DNA from: Acidimicrobiia bacterium
GTDB lineage: Bacteria; Actinomycetota; Acidimicrobiia; Spongiisociales; ZC4RG35
Length of the DNA stretch: 35,090 bases
Direction of reading: 5' to 3'
NCBI GenBank assembly: GCA_015488325.1
Contig: WFOA01000023.1
Location: 1-35,090, forward strand
The translations under genes were made by a program, and so were the position numbers. Each line of letters begins with the position of its first letter. Within the stretch, counting starts at the first letter, position 1. The notes below the pieces were generated by a model that saw only the letters and a list, made by a program, of their open reading frames with translations, was not told the origin of the DNA and did no database searches. Positions 17,428 through 25,972 of this stretch are shown here, piece after piece.

Positions 17428-18333
17428 TCATCCGCTGCTGAAGATGTCCTCGACCAGGTCACCCTCGAAGAGCGACTCGATCGTGATCCCCTTGGTGGTG
17501 ATCTCCACGAAGTCTTCTGGCACCAACGTCAGGTAGATGGAACCGTTGTCGAGGGCGAACACGAGACGTTCCGCCTGCTCCGGTGTGACTTCGAGGGTGT
17601 ACACGGACACGATCTGTGGCGCCTCCTCACCTTCGGGCGCCCCGGCGGCCGCCGGCACCGTCACCTCGACGGGCTGATCCTCGAGGGGGCGGGTGTCTCG
17701 TCCCACGGCCAGTACGGGGATCCCCTGGAGGACGAACCGAGTGTAGGGGACGGTCACCGTTTGTTCCTGATCCGCGCCCTCCCCGGCCGGGGGCTCACCC
17801 TCTGTGGGGATCCCGAAGTCGGGTGGCGCCTCGGAAGGGATCAGCCGTGCCTCGATGTCCACCGACACGATCACGTTGACACGATCCCCCGGCTCCACGA
17901 AGCCGTTGACGCCTTGGATGAGACCGGGATCGATGGTGATGGCCTGGAGACCTTCGCCGATCAGTTCTCGCAGGGGCGTGACTTCGACGGTCTCTTCGAC
18001 CCATTGCGACTGGGTCAAGATGGCGTTCTGGGAGATCGGCCCAGCGGCGACCCGATTCTGCAGCACGCTCTGGAGCTGCTCCTGGGTGGTGATGGCGTCG
18101 GCGGGCAGGTCCTCTTGCTGTTCCAGGCTCTCCTGGTAGAGCTGACCGGGCGACGACAACACGATGTTCCCCGACGTCCCCTCGGCGATCGGCTGCACCG
18201 CTCGGAACACCGGAACCTGCTGCTGACCCGCGAGGATGTCCTCTTCGACCCCGGTGAGGTACTGGTAGATGGCGAAGGCAGCGACCCCCGCCAACAGCAG
18301 CGCCACCACCAGAACCAACGCTCTCCTACCCAT
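17428..18333 (-). CDS. cpaB: CpaB/RcpC, Flp pilus assembly protein
   Basis: 301 residues. One N-terminal membrane anchor (ALVLVVALLLAGVAAFAIYQYL) is followed by an extracytoplasmic region with an SAF/RcpC-type beta-clip: QVPVFRAVQPIAEGTSGNIV, NRVAAGPISQNAIL, GLIQGVNGFVEPGDRVNVIV and a C-terminal VYTLEVTPEQAERLVFALDN segment. In diderms CpaB works with the CpaC secretin. No secretin gene is present here, so in a monoderm it may guide the pilus through the wall. Shine-Dalgarno AAGGAG lies 6 nt before the ATG. It is the first gene of the tad operon. Confidence 0.9.
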   Translation of the reverse strand: MGRRALVLVVALLLAGVAAFAIYQYLTGVEEDILAGQQQVPVFRAVQPIAEGTSGNIVLSSPGQLYQESLEQQEDLPADAITTQEQLQSVLQNRVAAGPISQNAILTQSQWVEETVEVTPLRELIGEGLQAITIDPGLIQGVNGFVEPGDRVNVIVSVDIEARLIPSEAPPDFGIPTEGEPPAGEGADQEQTVTVPYTRFVLQGIPVLAVGRDTRPLEDQPVEVTVPAAAGAPEGEEAPQIVSVYTLEVTPEQAERLVFALDNGSIYLTLVPEDFVEITTKGITIESLFEGDLVEDIFSSG

Positions 18334-18397
18334 CAGTGCTCCTTAGTGTTCTGAGCCATCGTCCTTGGGTTGCGACCCGCACCCTCCCCGGGGCTTC

Positions 18398-18436
18398 GAC
18401 GTCCCGGGCCTCGGCGGGTCCGCCCGAGGGGACGTC
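18398..18436. terminator. long imperfect hairpin between rpsA and the tad operon
   Basis: GACGTCC + CCTCGG pair with CCGAGG + GGACGTC around an 8-nt loop, with a 4-nt bulge (CGGG) on one arm. It lies 109 bp after the rpsA stop and 65 bp before cpaB. It may terminate rpsA transcripts, or form a structured leader of the tad mRNA if the promoter at 18509-18538 is used. Confidence 0.45.
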
Positions 18437-18508
18437 CCGTCCCGACACGCGTGCCGTGCCAGCATTGTTTCGGAGGGCGCGCGGGGTGACTTGAGGGAAA
18501 CCGCGTCC

Positions 18509-18538
18509 AGATTCGCACAAGCCCCCCCCACCGGTCAA
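18509..18538 (-). promoter_or_regulatory. candidate promoter of the tad operon with a G8 tract in its spacer
   Basis: Minus strand: TTGACC, an 18-nt spacer containing eight consecutive G, then GAATCT. The -35 is good and the -10 weak. Initiation near 18503 would give a leader of about 170 nt containing the hairpin at 18398-18436. No TAnnnT hexamer occurs nearer to cpaB. Confidence 0.3.
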
Positions 18539-18544
18539 GCAACG

Positions 18545-20035
18545 TCAGCGCCGTCCGATCCCGCGTTCTTTCAGCTCCTGAAGGATGGCTTCGAGGGAGG
18601 CGTCGACCGCCACCGGTGGACGCTCCTCCTCGGTCTCGGCGGGCCCGAACTCCCGCTCGAACTCCCGCCGAGGCGGGCGACGCGTCGGCCGGGCCTCTTT
18701 CCGTTCGCTCCATTCGGGCAGCGCCTGCTTGATGGAGAGGCTGACCCGCCGGCGTTCGTCGTCGAGTTCGGTGATCTTCGCCCGCACCTTCTGGCCGATG
18801 GTCAGCTCCAGCTCCGGCGACTCCACCCGATGGATGGCGATCTCGGAGACGTGCACCAGCCCTTCGACCCCTTCACCTACCGAGACGAACGCCCCGAAGG
18901 GGACGGTCTTGATGACGGTTCCCTCCACCACGTCGCCCACTTCGTGGTCCCGGGCGAACACCACCCACGGGTCTTCCAGGGTCTGGCGGATCGACAGGGA
19001 GATGCGTTCCCGCTCCCGGTCGACCTCGAGGACCTTGACCTGCACCCTGTCCCCGACCTTGACCACCTCCGAAGGGTGGTTGACGTGCTGCCAGGAGAGC
19101 TCCGAGACGTGGACGAGCCCGTCCATGCCGCCCAGATCGACGAAGGCGCCGAACGCCACCACCGAAGAGACGACCCCTTCCCGGATCTCACCTTCGTGGA
19201 GCTCATCGAGGAAGGCCTGGCGCTGCTCGGCCTGCTCCTCCTCGAGGAACGCCCGGCGGGACAGCACCACGTTGTTGCGGTTTCGGTCCAGTTCGATGAC
19301 CTTCGCCTCGATCTCCTGGCCGATGAAGGGTTCGAGGTCACGGACCCGGCGAAGGTCGACGAGGGACGCCGGCAGGAAACCCCGGAGGCCGATGTCGACG
19401 ATCAGCCCGCCTTTCACGACTTCGATGACGGTGCCCTTCACCGTCTTGCCTTCGTCGGTCAGCCGCTGGATCCGCCCCCAGGCCCGTTCGTATTGGGCTC
19501 GTTTCTTCGAGAGGATCAGGCGGCCCTCTTCGTCCTCTTTGTTGAGGACCAGAGCCTCCACCCGATCGCCGACGGACACGACCGTTCTCGGGTCGACGTT
19601 CTTTCGGATCGAGAGTTCGTCGGCGGGGATCAGACCTTCGGATTTGTAGCCGATGTCGAGCATCGCCCCTTCGGCGTCGACGTTCACGACCGTCCCTTCG
19701 ACGATGTCGCCTTCTTTGAACTCGAGGACGGTGTGGGCGATGGCTGCTTCGAAATCCTCGGCGATCTCCTCGGGGAGGTCGGCGATGCTGGGCGCCACGA
19801 TGGCGGTCGGACCGTCTCGGTACACCTTTTCGGTGACCGGCGTGGGGGCTTCCGCCACTTCGGGGCCGGTGTCACCCGCCTCGGGCTCGACGGCGTCGGT
19901 GGCTACGGGGACGTCGGTCTCAGTGGCCTGCGTGGAGGCTTCGGCCTGGGCGTCACCCGAGGCGTCAGCCGGTGTCGCGTCCGTGGCCTCGACGGTTTCG
20001 TCGGTCACGGGCGCGGCGTCGTGTTCGGTGGACAT
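18545..20035 (-). CDS. rpsA: ribosomal protein bS1
   Basis: 496 residues with four S1 (OB-fold) domains at about 107-178, 195-262, 283-352 and 367-437, the four-repeat form seen in actinobacteria. Typical lines are GTVIEVVKGGLIVDIGLRGF and GVVSSVVAFGAFVDLGGMDG. It binds mRNA and the 30S subunit during initiation. Unusual is the first ~70 residues, a low-complexity Ala/Thr/Glu/Asp-rich acidic extension. The basic C-tail (RPTRRPPRREFERE) ends in LEAILQELKERG. The ATG at 20035 has GGAGGT 13 nt upstream, a rather long spacing. The gene order polA-rpsA is as in mycobacteria, but coaE is displaced by the tad locus. Confidence 0.95.
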   Translation of the reverse strand: MSTEHDAAPVTDETVEATDATPADASGDAQAEASTQATETDVPVATDAVEPEAGDTGPEVAEAPTPVTEKVYRDGPTAIVAPSIADLPEEIAEDFEAAIAHTVLEFKEGDIVEGTVVNVDAEGAMLDIGYKSEGLIPADELSIRKNVDPRTVVSVGDRVEALVLNKEDEEGRLILSKKRAQYERAWGRIQRLTDEGKTVKGTVIEVVKGGLIVDIGLRGFLPASLVDLRRVRDLEPFIGQEIEAKVIELDRNRNNVVLSRRAFLEEEQAEQRQAFLDELHEGEIREGVVSSVVAFGAFVDLGGMDGLVHVSELSWQHVNHPSEVVKVGDRVQVKVLEVDRERERISLSIRQTLEDPWVVFARDHEVGDVVEGTVIKTVPFGAFVSVGEGVEGLVHVSEIAIHRVESPELELTIGQKVRAKITELDDERRRVSLSIKQALPEWSERKEARPTRRPPRREFEREFGPAETEEERPPVAVDASLEAILQELKERGIGRR

Positions 20036-20106
20036 GAGTGGTTTGGGTACCTCCGGAATGCAAGCTCTTTGCGCGAACCTCTGTGGGAGGGCGCGAAGGC
20101 CCCCAT

Positions 20107-20112
20107 ACGCTA
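20107..20112 (-). promoter_or_regulatory. -10 element for rpsA
   Basis: Minus strand TAGCGT, giving initiation near 20100 and a leader of about 65 nt. The leader carries a direct repeat TTCGCGC (20097-20091 and 20077-20071, 20-bp period). The -35 is not evident. Confidence 0.4.
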
Positions 20113-20138
20113 ACACATCCGCGTGGGGCGGGGAAGCG

Positions 20139-22784
20139 TCAGGTCTTGCACTCCGCCAGGTTGGCGCCGGTGGCGACCTCCACCCGGAGCGGCACCGCCA
20201 GGTCGGCTACTCCCTCCATCGTCTCCTTCGTCACCGCGATCACCTCCTCCACTTCCTCCGGTGGCGCCTCCAGGACGAGCTCGTCGTGGATCTGGAGGAG
20301 CTGGCGAGCCTCGAAGGAGGACCGAAGCCTGCGATCGAGCTCGATCATGGCCAGCTTGATGATGTCGGCCGCCGTGCCCTGGACCGGCGCGTTGAGGGCC
20401 ATCCGCTCCCCCATCTGACGCAACCGGTGGTTGTCGCTCTTGAGCTCCGGCAGGTATCGGCGGCGCCCGAACAGGGTGGCCGTGTACCCGAGACGCCGTG
20501 CCTCCGTCACGGTCCGTTCCATGAACTCCCGCACCTTGGGGAACTGCTCGAAGTAGGTGTCGATGTGCGCCTGAGCCTCTTCCCGGTCGATGCCCAGCCG
20601 CTGGGCGACGCCGTACGCCTCCATACCGTACAGGAGCCCGAAGTTGATCGCTTTCGCTCGACGACGCATCTCCCGGGTGACCTGGCCTTCGGGGACTCCG
20701 AAGATCCGCGAGGCGGTGGCGGTGTGGACGTCGGCATCTTCCTCCTGAAAGACCGCGACCAGACCGGGATCCCGTGAGAGGTGGGCGAGAACCCGCAGCT
20801 CGATCTGGGAGTAGTCGGCCACCACGAAGGTCCAGCCGGTGCTCGGCACGAACGCCCGACGGATCATCATCCCCACGTCGGAACGCACCGGTATGTTCTG
20901 GAGGTTGGGCTCTTCGGACGACAGCCTGCCGGTGGCCGCCGCCATCTGGTTGAAGCGGGTGTGGATCCTCCCGTCGGGACCGATGAGGGGCAGGTAGCCG
21001 TCGACGTAGGTAGAGCGGAGTTTCTCCAACTCCCGGTAGGCCAAGAGCTCTTCGACGATCGGGTGCGAACCGGCGAGTTTGGCCAGCACCGAGGCGTCGG
21101 TGGACGGCTTGCCCTTGGCGGTCTTCTTCTGTACCGGGAGGCCCAACTCGACGAACAACACCCGACGGAGCTGTTCGGTCGAGTTGACGTTGAACGGTCC
21201 GCCGGCGAGCTCGTGGATCCGTCGCTCGTGCTCGGCGATCTCGCGCCGCAGCTCCTCCCCCAACTCGGTGAGGTATGCCCGGTCGACGGCAATGCCCACC
21301 ACCTCCATCCGGGCCAGCACCTCGACCAACGGCATCTCGATTCGGCGGTAGAGGTCCAGCTCGTCCCGGGCCGCCAGCTCCTCGGTGAGGACGTCCTCGA
21401 GGAGGAGGGTGGCCGCGGCACGTCGTGCCCACAGATCGAGATCGGGACCTCCGTCGAGGGCGAGCAGCCCTTGGCCGTTCTCCTCGACCTCGGCACGGTC
21501 GGCCGACACCAACTCGACCCCGAGGTAGCGGTCGGCCACCTGGGCGAGATCGTAGGCCCGGATGGCGGGGTCGAGCACGTAGGCGGCGAGGGCGGTGTCG
21601 ACGTCGACGTGGATCTCACGACCCGACTCCAATGCACGGCGGACCAGGGGTTTCGCATGGTGCATCACCGTCCGCACCCGACGCTCCGCCAGGAGTCGCC
21701 ACACACCTTCGGCGGCGTGTTCGGGCACGATCCATGCCCGGTCTTCGTCGGTCGCCACGGCGAACCCACGGAACTCGCCGTCTTCGACCGCCACCACCGC
21801 CGCCGTCTCCGCCTCGATGGCCGGGAATCGAGCGGCGTCACCGACCAGGACCGCCTCGGTGTCGAGGACCCGGCTCGGCTCCACCGTCCCACCGCCGGGG
21901 CGGAGGGCGGCCAGGTCCTTCCAGAGGCTGTGGAACTCCAAGGAGCTGAACAGCTCCTTCGCCGCCCTCAGGTCCCAGGGACGCAGCCGCATCGCCGACG
22001 GGTCGACGTCGACGTCGAGATCCCGCACGAGCCGCATGAGCCGCCGGTTGAGGAACACTTGGTCCCGGTGGGTGGCGAGGTTCTCCGCCAGTTTGGGACT
22101 GAGCTCGTCGAGATGCTCGTAGATCCCCTCCAACGTCCCGTAGGTGGCGACCAGCCGTGCTGCGGTCTTCTCTCCCACACCGGGCACCCCCGGCAGGTTG
22201 TCGGAGGGGTCGCCCCGCAGGGCGGCGTATTCGACGTAGTGCTCGGGGTCGATGCCGTAGCGCTCGCAGACCCACCGGGCGTCGGCCAGCACGGTGTCGC
22301 TGATGCCCCGGCGGGTGTAGAGCACCTTCACGTGGTCGTCCACGAGCTGGAAGGCGTCCCGGTCGCCCGTGACGACCAGCACATCCCAGCCTTGGTCCTT
22401 CGCCCGTTCGGCGACCGACGCGATCACGTCGTCCGCCTCGTAGCCCTCCACCTCGAGCTGGGGGATCTCCAGGGTGTCGAGGATCTTGCGCATCAACGGG
22501 AGCTGACTCTTGAAGGTGTCCGGCGCCCGCTCCCGTTGCGCCTTGTAGTCGGGGAACGCTTCGGAACGGAACGTCTCCCTGGAGACGTCCCAGGCGACCG
22601 CCACCGCGTCGGGATGTTGCTCGGCGAGCAGCTTGGTCAACATGCGGGTGAAGCCATAGGCGGCGTTCGTGACCTGACCCGACGACGTGGCGAGGTCGTC
22701 GGGGAGGGCGTAGAACGCCCGGTAGGCGATCGAGTGTCCGTCGACGAGGGCGAGGGTGGGCATCGGTGCGACGGTAGCGGTCAC
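20139..22784 (-). CDS. polA: DNA polymerase I
   Basis: About 881 residues in three domains. The N-terminal 5'-3' exonuclease/flap nuclease has LALVDGHSIAYRAFYAL, EGYEADDVIASV and VVTGDRDAFQLV. The middle 3'-5' exonuclease-like domain (about 305-480) lacks the catalytic DxE (AVVAVEDGEFRGFAVAT), so proofreading is probably lost, as in other actinobacteria. The polymerase domain has motif A VVADYSQIELRVLAHLSRD near 656, motif B RRRAKAINFGLLYGMEAYG and motif C QIHDELVLEAP near 834. It fills repair gaps and removes Okazaki primers. The GTG at 22784 overlaps the upstream gene (GTGA); ATG 22763 is an alternative start. Confidence 0.96.
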   Translation of the reverse strand: MTATVAPMPTLALVDGHSIAYRAFYALPDDLATSSGQVTNAAYGFTRMLTKLLAEQHPDAVAVAWDVSRETFRSEAFPDYKAQRERAPDTFKSQLPLMRKILDTLEIPQLEVEGYEADDVIASVAERAKDQGWDVLVVTGDRDAFQLVDDHVKVLYTRRGISDTVLADARWVCERYGIDPEHYVEYAALRGDPSDNLPGVPGVGEKTAARLVATYGTLEGIYEHLDELSPKLAENLATHRDQVFLNRRLMRLVRDLDVDVDPSAMRLRPWDLRAAKELFSSLEFHSLWKDLAALRPGGGTVEPSRVLDTEAVLVGDAARFPAIEAETAAVVAVEDGEFRGFAVATDEDRAWIVPEHAAEGVWRLLAERRVRTVMHHAKPLVRRALESGREIHVDVDTALAAYVLDPAIRAYDLAQVADRYLGVELVSADRAEVEENGQGLLALDGGPDLDLWARRAAATLLLEDVLTEELAARDELDLYRRIEMPLVEVLARMEVVGIAVDRAYLTELGEELRREIAEHERRIHELAGGPFNVNSTEQLRRVLFVELGLPVQKKTAKGKPSTDASVLAKLAGSHPIVEELLAYRELEKLRSTYVDGYLPLIGPDGRIHTRFNQMAAATGRLSSEEPNLQNIPVRSDVGMMIRRAFVPSTGWTFVVADYSQIELRVLAHLSRDPGLVAVFQEEDADVHTATASRIFGVPEGQVTREMRRRAKAINFGLLYGMEAYGVAQRLGIDREEAQAHIDTYFEQFPKVREFMERTVTEARRLGYTATLFGRRRYLPELKSDNHRLRQMGERMALNAPVQGTAADIIKLAMIELDRRLRSSFEARQLLQIHDELVLEAPPEEVEEVIAVTKETMEGVADLAVPLRVEVATGANLAECKT

Positions 22785-23071
22785 CCTTCGAGTCGTCGCA
22801 ACAACTCGCGGCGTCTCTCCTCCAAGACCCGGCGTCGCCGCTCCACCTCGGCCAGGCGCCGTTCGAAACGGGCCACGTCTGCGGCGACCAGGTCGGCTTC
22901 CCGCCGGTCCATCGGGGCGCCGCTCACCGCGGCGTCACGTACCGCGTCGTCGTGGAGGTGCCGGTGGTAGACCAACTCTTCGGATACGAGCCGCTCCTCC
23001 TCCGCCAGACGGGCGAGCTCGTCGACGATCCGGAACAGTTTCCGCTCCAGCCGCGTTGACCGACGGGACAC
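22781..23071 (-). CDS. small coiled-coil protein, function unknown
   Basis: About 96 residues, almost entirely charged alpha-helix: RLERKLFRIVDELARLAEEE at the start, a middle with LVYHRHLHDDAVRDAAV, and a C-terminal coiled coil (RFERRLAEVERRRRVLEERR). There is no signal peptide or membrane segment. I do not recognise a family. Its stop overlaps the polA GTG by 4 bp, so it is translationally coupled to polA. GTG 23071 is preferred because it lies 7 nt after a TACCAT hexamer. The in-frame ATG at 23080 falls inside that hexamer and has no Shine-Dalgarno. Confidence 0.7.
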   Translation of the reverse strand: MSRRSTRLERKLFRIVDELARLAEEERLVSEELVYHRHLHDDAVRDAAVSGAPMDRREADLVAADVARFERRLAEVERRRRVLEERRRELLRRLEG

Positions 23072-23078
23072 CACCTGC

Positions 23079-23084
23079 ATGGTA
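23079..23084 (-). promoter_or_regulatory. -10 element for the coiled-coil gene and polA
   Basis: Minus strand TACCAT with 7 nt to GTG 23071. The same hexamer precedes trpC with 6 nt spacing. It lies back-to-back with the tRNA-Leu promoter. Confidence 0.4.
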
Positions 23085-23112
23085 CCGAGGGTCGGTGGCG
23101 GCGCACACCCGG

Positions 23113-23118
23113 TACACT
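23113..23118 (+). promoter_or_regulatory. -10 element of the tRNA-Leu gene
   Basis: TACACT ending 10 nt before the tRNA 5' end, giving a very short leader. There is no clear -35 at the expected position. Confidence 0.5.
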
Positions 23119-23128
23119 GGTGGCCCTC

Positions 23129-23212
23129 GCCGGGATGGCGTAATTGGCAGCCGCGATGGACTCAAAATCCATTGGGTGAAAACCCGTGCGGGTTCGAGTC
23201 CCGCTCCCGGCA
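23129..23212 (+). tRNA. tRNA-Leu (anticodon CAA)
   Basis: 84 nt class II tRNA. The acceptor stem is GCCGGGA/TCCCGGC with discriminator A. The D-arm contains AATTGGCAG. The anticodon stem is ATGGA/TCCAT around CTCAAAA (anticodon CAA, reads UUG). The long variable arm is GGGTGAAAACCC. The T-arm is GCGGGTTCGAGTCCCGC. The CCA end is not encoded. It stands alone between divergent protein genes. Confidence 0.96.
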
Positions 23213-23373
23213 CGATCCACGACGGGCGGCGCAATGCCGCGCGTGGCGGACACGAACCGGTAGTGTGAGATCTGCAACGGCCGCCGAGCACGATCCTTTG
23301 CCGCATCCCCCACTCCCCCCACTCCCTGGCTCAGGATCGGTCGATCGGTGGCCGTTGCCCCGTCGATGTCACG

Positions 23374-23390
23374 CCGGCGAACGCCGCCGG
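23374..23390 (-). terminator. weak hairpin after trpA
   Basis: CCGGCG/CGCCGG stem of 6 bp with a 5-nt loop, 14 bp beyond the trpA stop and without a U-tract. The rest of the 191-bp gap between the tRNA and trpA shows nothing else I can support. Confidence 0.25.
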
Positions 23391-23403
23391 GAGGAAAGTA
23401 CCG

Positions 23404-24204
23404 TCAACGGACGGCAGCGGCGAGGTCGGCCACGGCCTGGGCCAGTTCGGACGTCGCCGCGTCGGGGCTGTCGGCTTCCAGAACCCTCCGAACCAGAGCC
23501 GAACCGACGATGACCCCGTCGGCGACCCGCGCCGCCGCGGCCGCCTGGGACGGCGTCGAGATCCCCACACCGGCCACCACCGGGACGTCGGTGACGGCCC
23601 GGATGCGTCCGACGAGACCGTCCAGCCGACCTCCAGCCTCGGCCCGCTCCCCCGTCACTCCCATCTCGGCCACGGCGTAGACGAAACACGGATCGGCCGC
23701 CGCCACCGCCTCGATCCGGGCGGTGCCGGAGGTGGGGGCGACGAACTGCACCACCCCCAGTCCGTGACGGTCGGCGGCCCGCCGCAGCGGCCCGGACTCT
23801 TCCACCGGCAGGTCGGGGACGATGACCCCGTCGGCACCCGCCTCGGCCGCAACCGCCACGAACTCGTCGACCCCCCGATGCAGGATCGGGTTGGCGTAGG
23901 TCATCACCAGCACCGGGAGGCCGGTGGATTCCACCACCGCCGCCACCAGCTCCAGGGCGACATCGGGGCTGGTACCGGCTTCGATCGCCCGCTCGCTCCC
24001 CTGCTGGATCACCGGACCGTCCATGAGGGGGTCGGTGTAGGGGATACCGACTTCGAAGCCGTCTGCCCCGGCTCCCGCCATGGCCTCGAACAGCGCGAGG
24101 GACGTCCCCGGATCCGGCAGGCCGGCGGTCATGTACGGCAGCAGGACGGCACGACCCTCGGCACGGGTCCGGGCGAACAGCGACGAGAGCCGTTCGCGTC
24201 CCAT
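23404..24204 (-). CDS. trpA: tryptophan synthase alpha subunit
   Basis: 266 residues, TIM barrel. It cleaves indole-3-glycerol phosphate to indole and glyceraldehyde 3-phosphate; indole is passed to TrpB. Catalytic Glu51 (GFEVGIPYTDP) and Asp62 (LMDGP) are present, as are the phosphate-binding GVTGER and AGVGIS loops. The family more often has SDP where this has TDP. The start overlaps the trpB stop (TGATG), so translation is coupled. It is the last gene of the trpC-F-B-A operon. Confidence 0.96.
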   Translation of the reverse strand: MGRERLSSLFARTRAEGRAVLLPYMTAGLPDPGTSLALFEAMAGAGADGFEVGIPYTDPLMDGPVIQQGSERAIEAGTSPDVALELVAAVVESTGLPVLVMTYANPILHRGVDEFVAVAAEAGADGVIVPDLPVEESGPLRRAADRHGLGVVQFVAPTSGTARIEAVAAADPCFVYAVAEMGVTGERAEAGGRLDGLVGRIRAVTDVPVVAGVGISTPSQAAAAARVADGVIVGSALVRRVLEADSPDAATSELAQAVADLAAAVR

Positions 24205-25376
24205 CAGCGTCGCTTCCCGATCTCTTCGACGTCCTTGTCTCCCCGACCCGAGAGGTTGACGAGGACACGGCGTCCCTCCAGTCGGCGACGCTCCCGGGCG
24301 ACCCAGGCGATCGCGTGCGCCGATTCGAGGGCGGGGATGATCCCTTCGGTGCGGGCGAGCAGCTCGACTCCTTCCAGGGCTTCGTCGTCGGTGACCGATT
24401 CGTACCGGGCGAGCCCGGTCTGGTGGAAGTAGGCGTGCTCCGGTCCCACCCCCGGGTAGTCCAGCCCCGCCGAGATCGAATGGGCCTCCCGCACCCGACC
24501 CTGTTCGTCCTGGAGGAGGTAGGTGGCGCTGCCGTGGAGGACGCCCGGTGTCCCCGCCCCGATCGACGCCCCATGCCGACCGGTGTCGATCCCCTCACCG
24601 GCCGCTTCGATCCCCACCAGCTCGATGCCCCGCTCCGCCAGGGGATGGAAGATCCCCATCGCGTTCGAGCCTCCGCCGACACAGGCGACGACGACGTCGG
24701 GGAGGTCGTCGCCCATCTGGCCGAGGACCTCTTCGCCGATCACCCGCTGGAACTCCCGCACCATCCACGGGAAGGGATGGGGTCCGACGACCGAGCCGAT
24801 CACGTAGTGGGTGTCTTCGACGGTCCGGACCCAGTCCCGCATCGCTTCGGAGACGGCGTCCTTGAGGGTTCCCGCTCCCGTCCGCACCGCGACGACCTCG
24901 GCGCCGAGGATCTCCATGCGCAACACGTTGAGGGCCTGGCGTTCGATGTCGACCTCGCCCATGTACACCGTGCAGTCGAGACCGAAGTAGGCGGCGGCGG
25001 TGGCGGTCGCCACCCCGTGCTGGCCGGCTCCGGTCTCGGCGATGACCCGAGGTTTGCCCATGCGACGGGCGAGGAGGCCCTGGCCGATGGCGTTGTTGAT
25101 CTTGTGGGCGCCCGTGTGGGCGAGGTCCTCTCGTTTCAGGAGCACCTCCACCCCCAGGTGTTCGGAGAGACTCCGGGCAGGATGCAGCGGCGTCGGCCGT
25201 CCGATGTAGGTGGTGAGGATCTCCGAGAACTCGGTGCGGAATTCGGGGTCGCTCCACGCCTCGGCGAACGCCGTCTCGAGCTCCTCGAGGGCGGGCATGA
25301 GCGTCTCGGGGGCGAAACGTCCCCCGAACTCGCCGAACCTGCCCCGTTCGTCGGGACGGTCGAGCTTGATCGTCAT
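24204..25376 (-). CDS. trpB: tryptophan synthase beta subunit
   Basis: 390 residues, the PLP enzyme that condenses indole with serine. The PLP lysine is Lys92 in [14 protein letters not shown]. The substrate loop is [15 protein letters not shown]. The glycine-rich phosphate site is [12 protein letters not shown]. The [17 protein letters not shown]-terminus is typical of the TrpB1 type that pairs with TrpA. The ATG at 25376 overlaps the trpF stop (ATGA). Confidence 0.97.
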   Translation of the reverse strand: MTIKLDRPDERGRFGEFGGRFAPETLMPALEELETAFAEAWSDPEFRTEFSEILTTYIGRPTPLHPARSLSEHLGVEVLLKREDLAHTGAHKINNAIGQGLLARRMGKPRVIAETGAGQHGVATATAAAYFGLDCTVYMGEVDIERQALNVLRMEILGAEVVAVRTGAGTLKDAVSEAMRDWVRTVEDTHYVIGSVVGPHPFPWMVREFQRVIGEEVLGQMGDDLPDVVVACVGGGSNAMGIFHPLAERGIELVGIEAAGEGIDTGRHGASIGAGTPGVLHGSATYLLQDEQGRVREAHSISAGLDYPGVGPEHAYFHQTGLARYESVTDDEALEGVELLARTEGIIPALESAHAIAWVARERRRLEGRRVLVNLSGRGDKDVEEIGKRR

Positions 25377-25972
25377 GCCGATTTCGCCTCCTCCACGAAC
25401 CGTCGGATCCGTTCGGGATCCTTCTTGCCGGGCGATGACTCTAGGCGCGACGAGGCGTCCACCCCCCACGGGCGCAGCCGGCGGATGGCCGCGCCGACGG
25501 TGCCGGGCCCGAGACCTCCCGCCAACACCCATCGTCGATCGATCCCGTCGGCCCACGAAGGGTCGAAGGACCGCCCCGATCCTCCGTGGAGGCCGGGCAC
25601 GGCGGTGTCGAGCAGCGGGGTCTCGTCGGGAGGGATCCCCTCCAGGTCCACGGGCCCGTCGACCGCGACCGGACGGAGCACCTCGAGGCCCCGATGTCGT
25701 GCCGCCCGTGCCGCCGAGGCGCTGTGCCGACCGTGGGGTTGGACACCGTCCACCCCCAGTTCGACGGCGAGACCGACGAGCCGTTCGGGAGTGAGGTCGA
25801 CGGTGACGAGGAACGTCGCCACCGGTGCGTCCGCGGCCAGCTCGGCCGCCACATCCAGATCGACCCTCCGGGGAGAGTCGGCGATGACGATGCCGACCGC
25901 GTCGGCACCCGCCTCGGCCGCCGCCTCGACGTCCCCTGGTCGGGACACCCCGCACACCTTCACCCACGTCAC
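25373..25972 (-). CDS. trpF: phosphoribosylanthranilate isomerase
   Basis: 199 residues, a small TIM barrel performing the Amadori rearrangement that precedes TrpC. Catalytic Cys7 is in VKVCGVS; the acid Asp is in [10 protein letters not shown]; phosphate-binding lines are [14 protein letters not shown] and the [12 protein letters not shown] end. Many actinobacteria use the bifunctional PriA instead of TrpF, so a dedicated trpF inside the trp operon is worth noting. The GTG start overlaps trpC (GTGA) and the stop overlaps trpB (ATGA). Confidence 0.94.
   Translation of the reverse strand: MTWVKVCGVSRPGDVEAAAEAGADAVGIVIADSPRRVDLDVAAELAADAPVATFLVTVDLTPERLVGLAVELGVDGVQPHGRHSASAARAARHRGLEVLRPVAVDGPVDLEGIPPDETPLLDTAVPGLHGGSGRSFDPSWADGIDRRWVLAGGLGPGTVGAAIRRLRPWGVDASSRLESSPGKKDPERIRRFVEEAKSA

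Noticed and set aside
18365-20113. 582-codon plus-strand frame opposite rpsA
   Set aside because: It is a shadow of the four-domain S1 gene; no family motifs and no Shine-Dalgarno or promoter were seen.
20781-22970. 729-codon plus-strand frame opposite polA
   Set aside because: Composition and phase follow the polA codons on the other strand; no recognisable domain.
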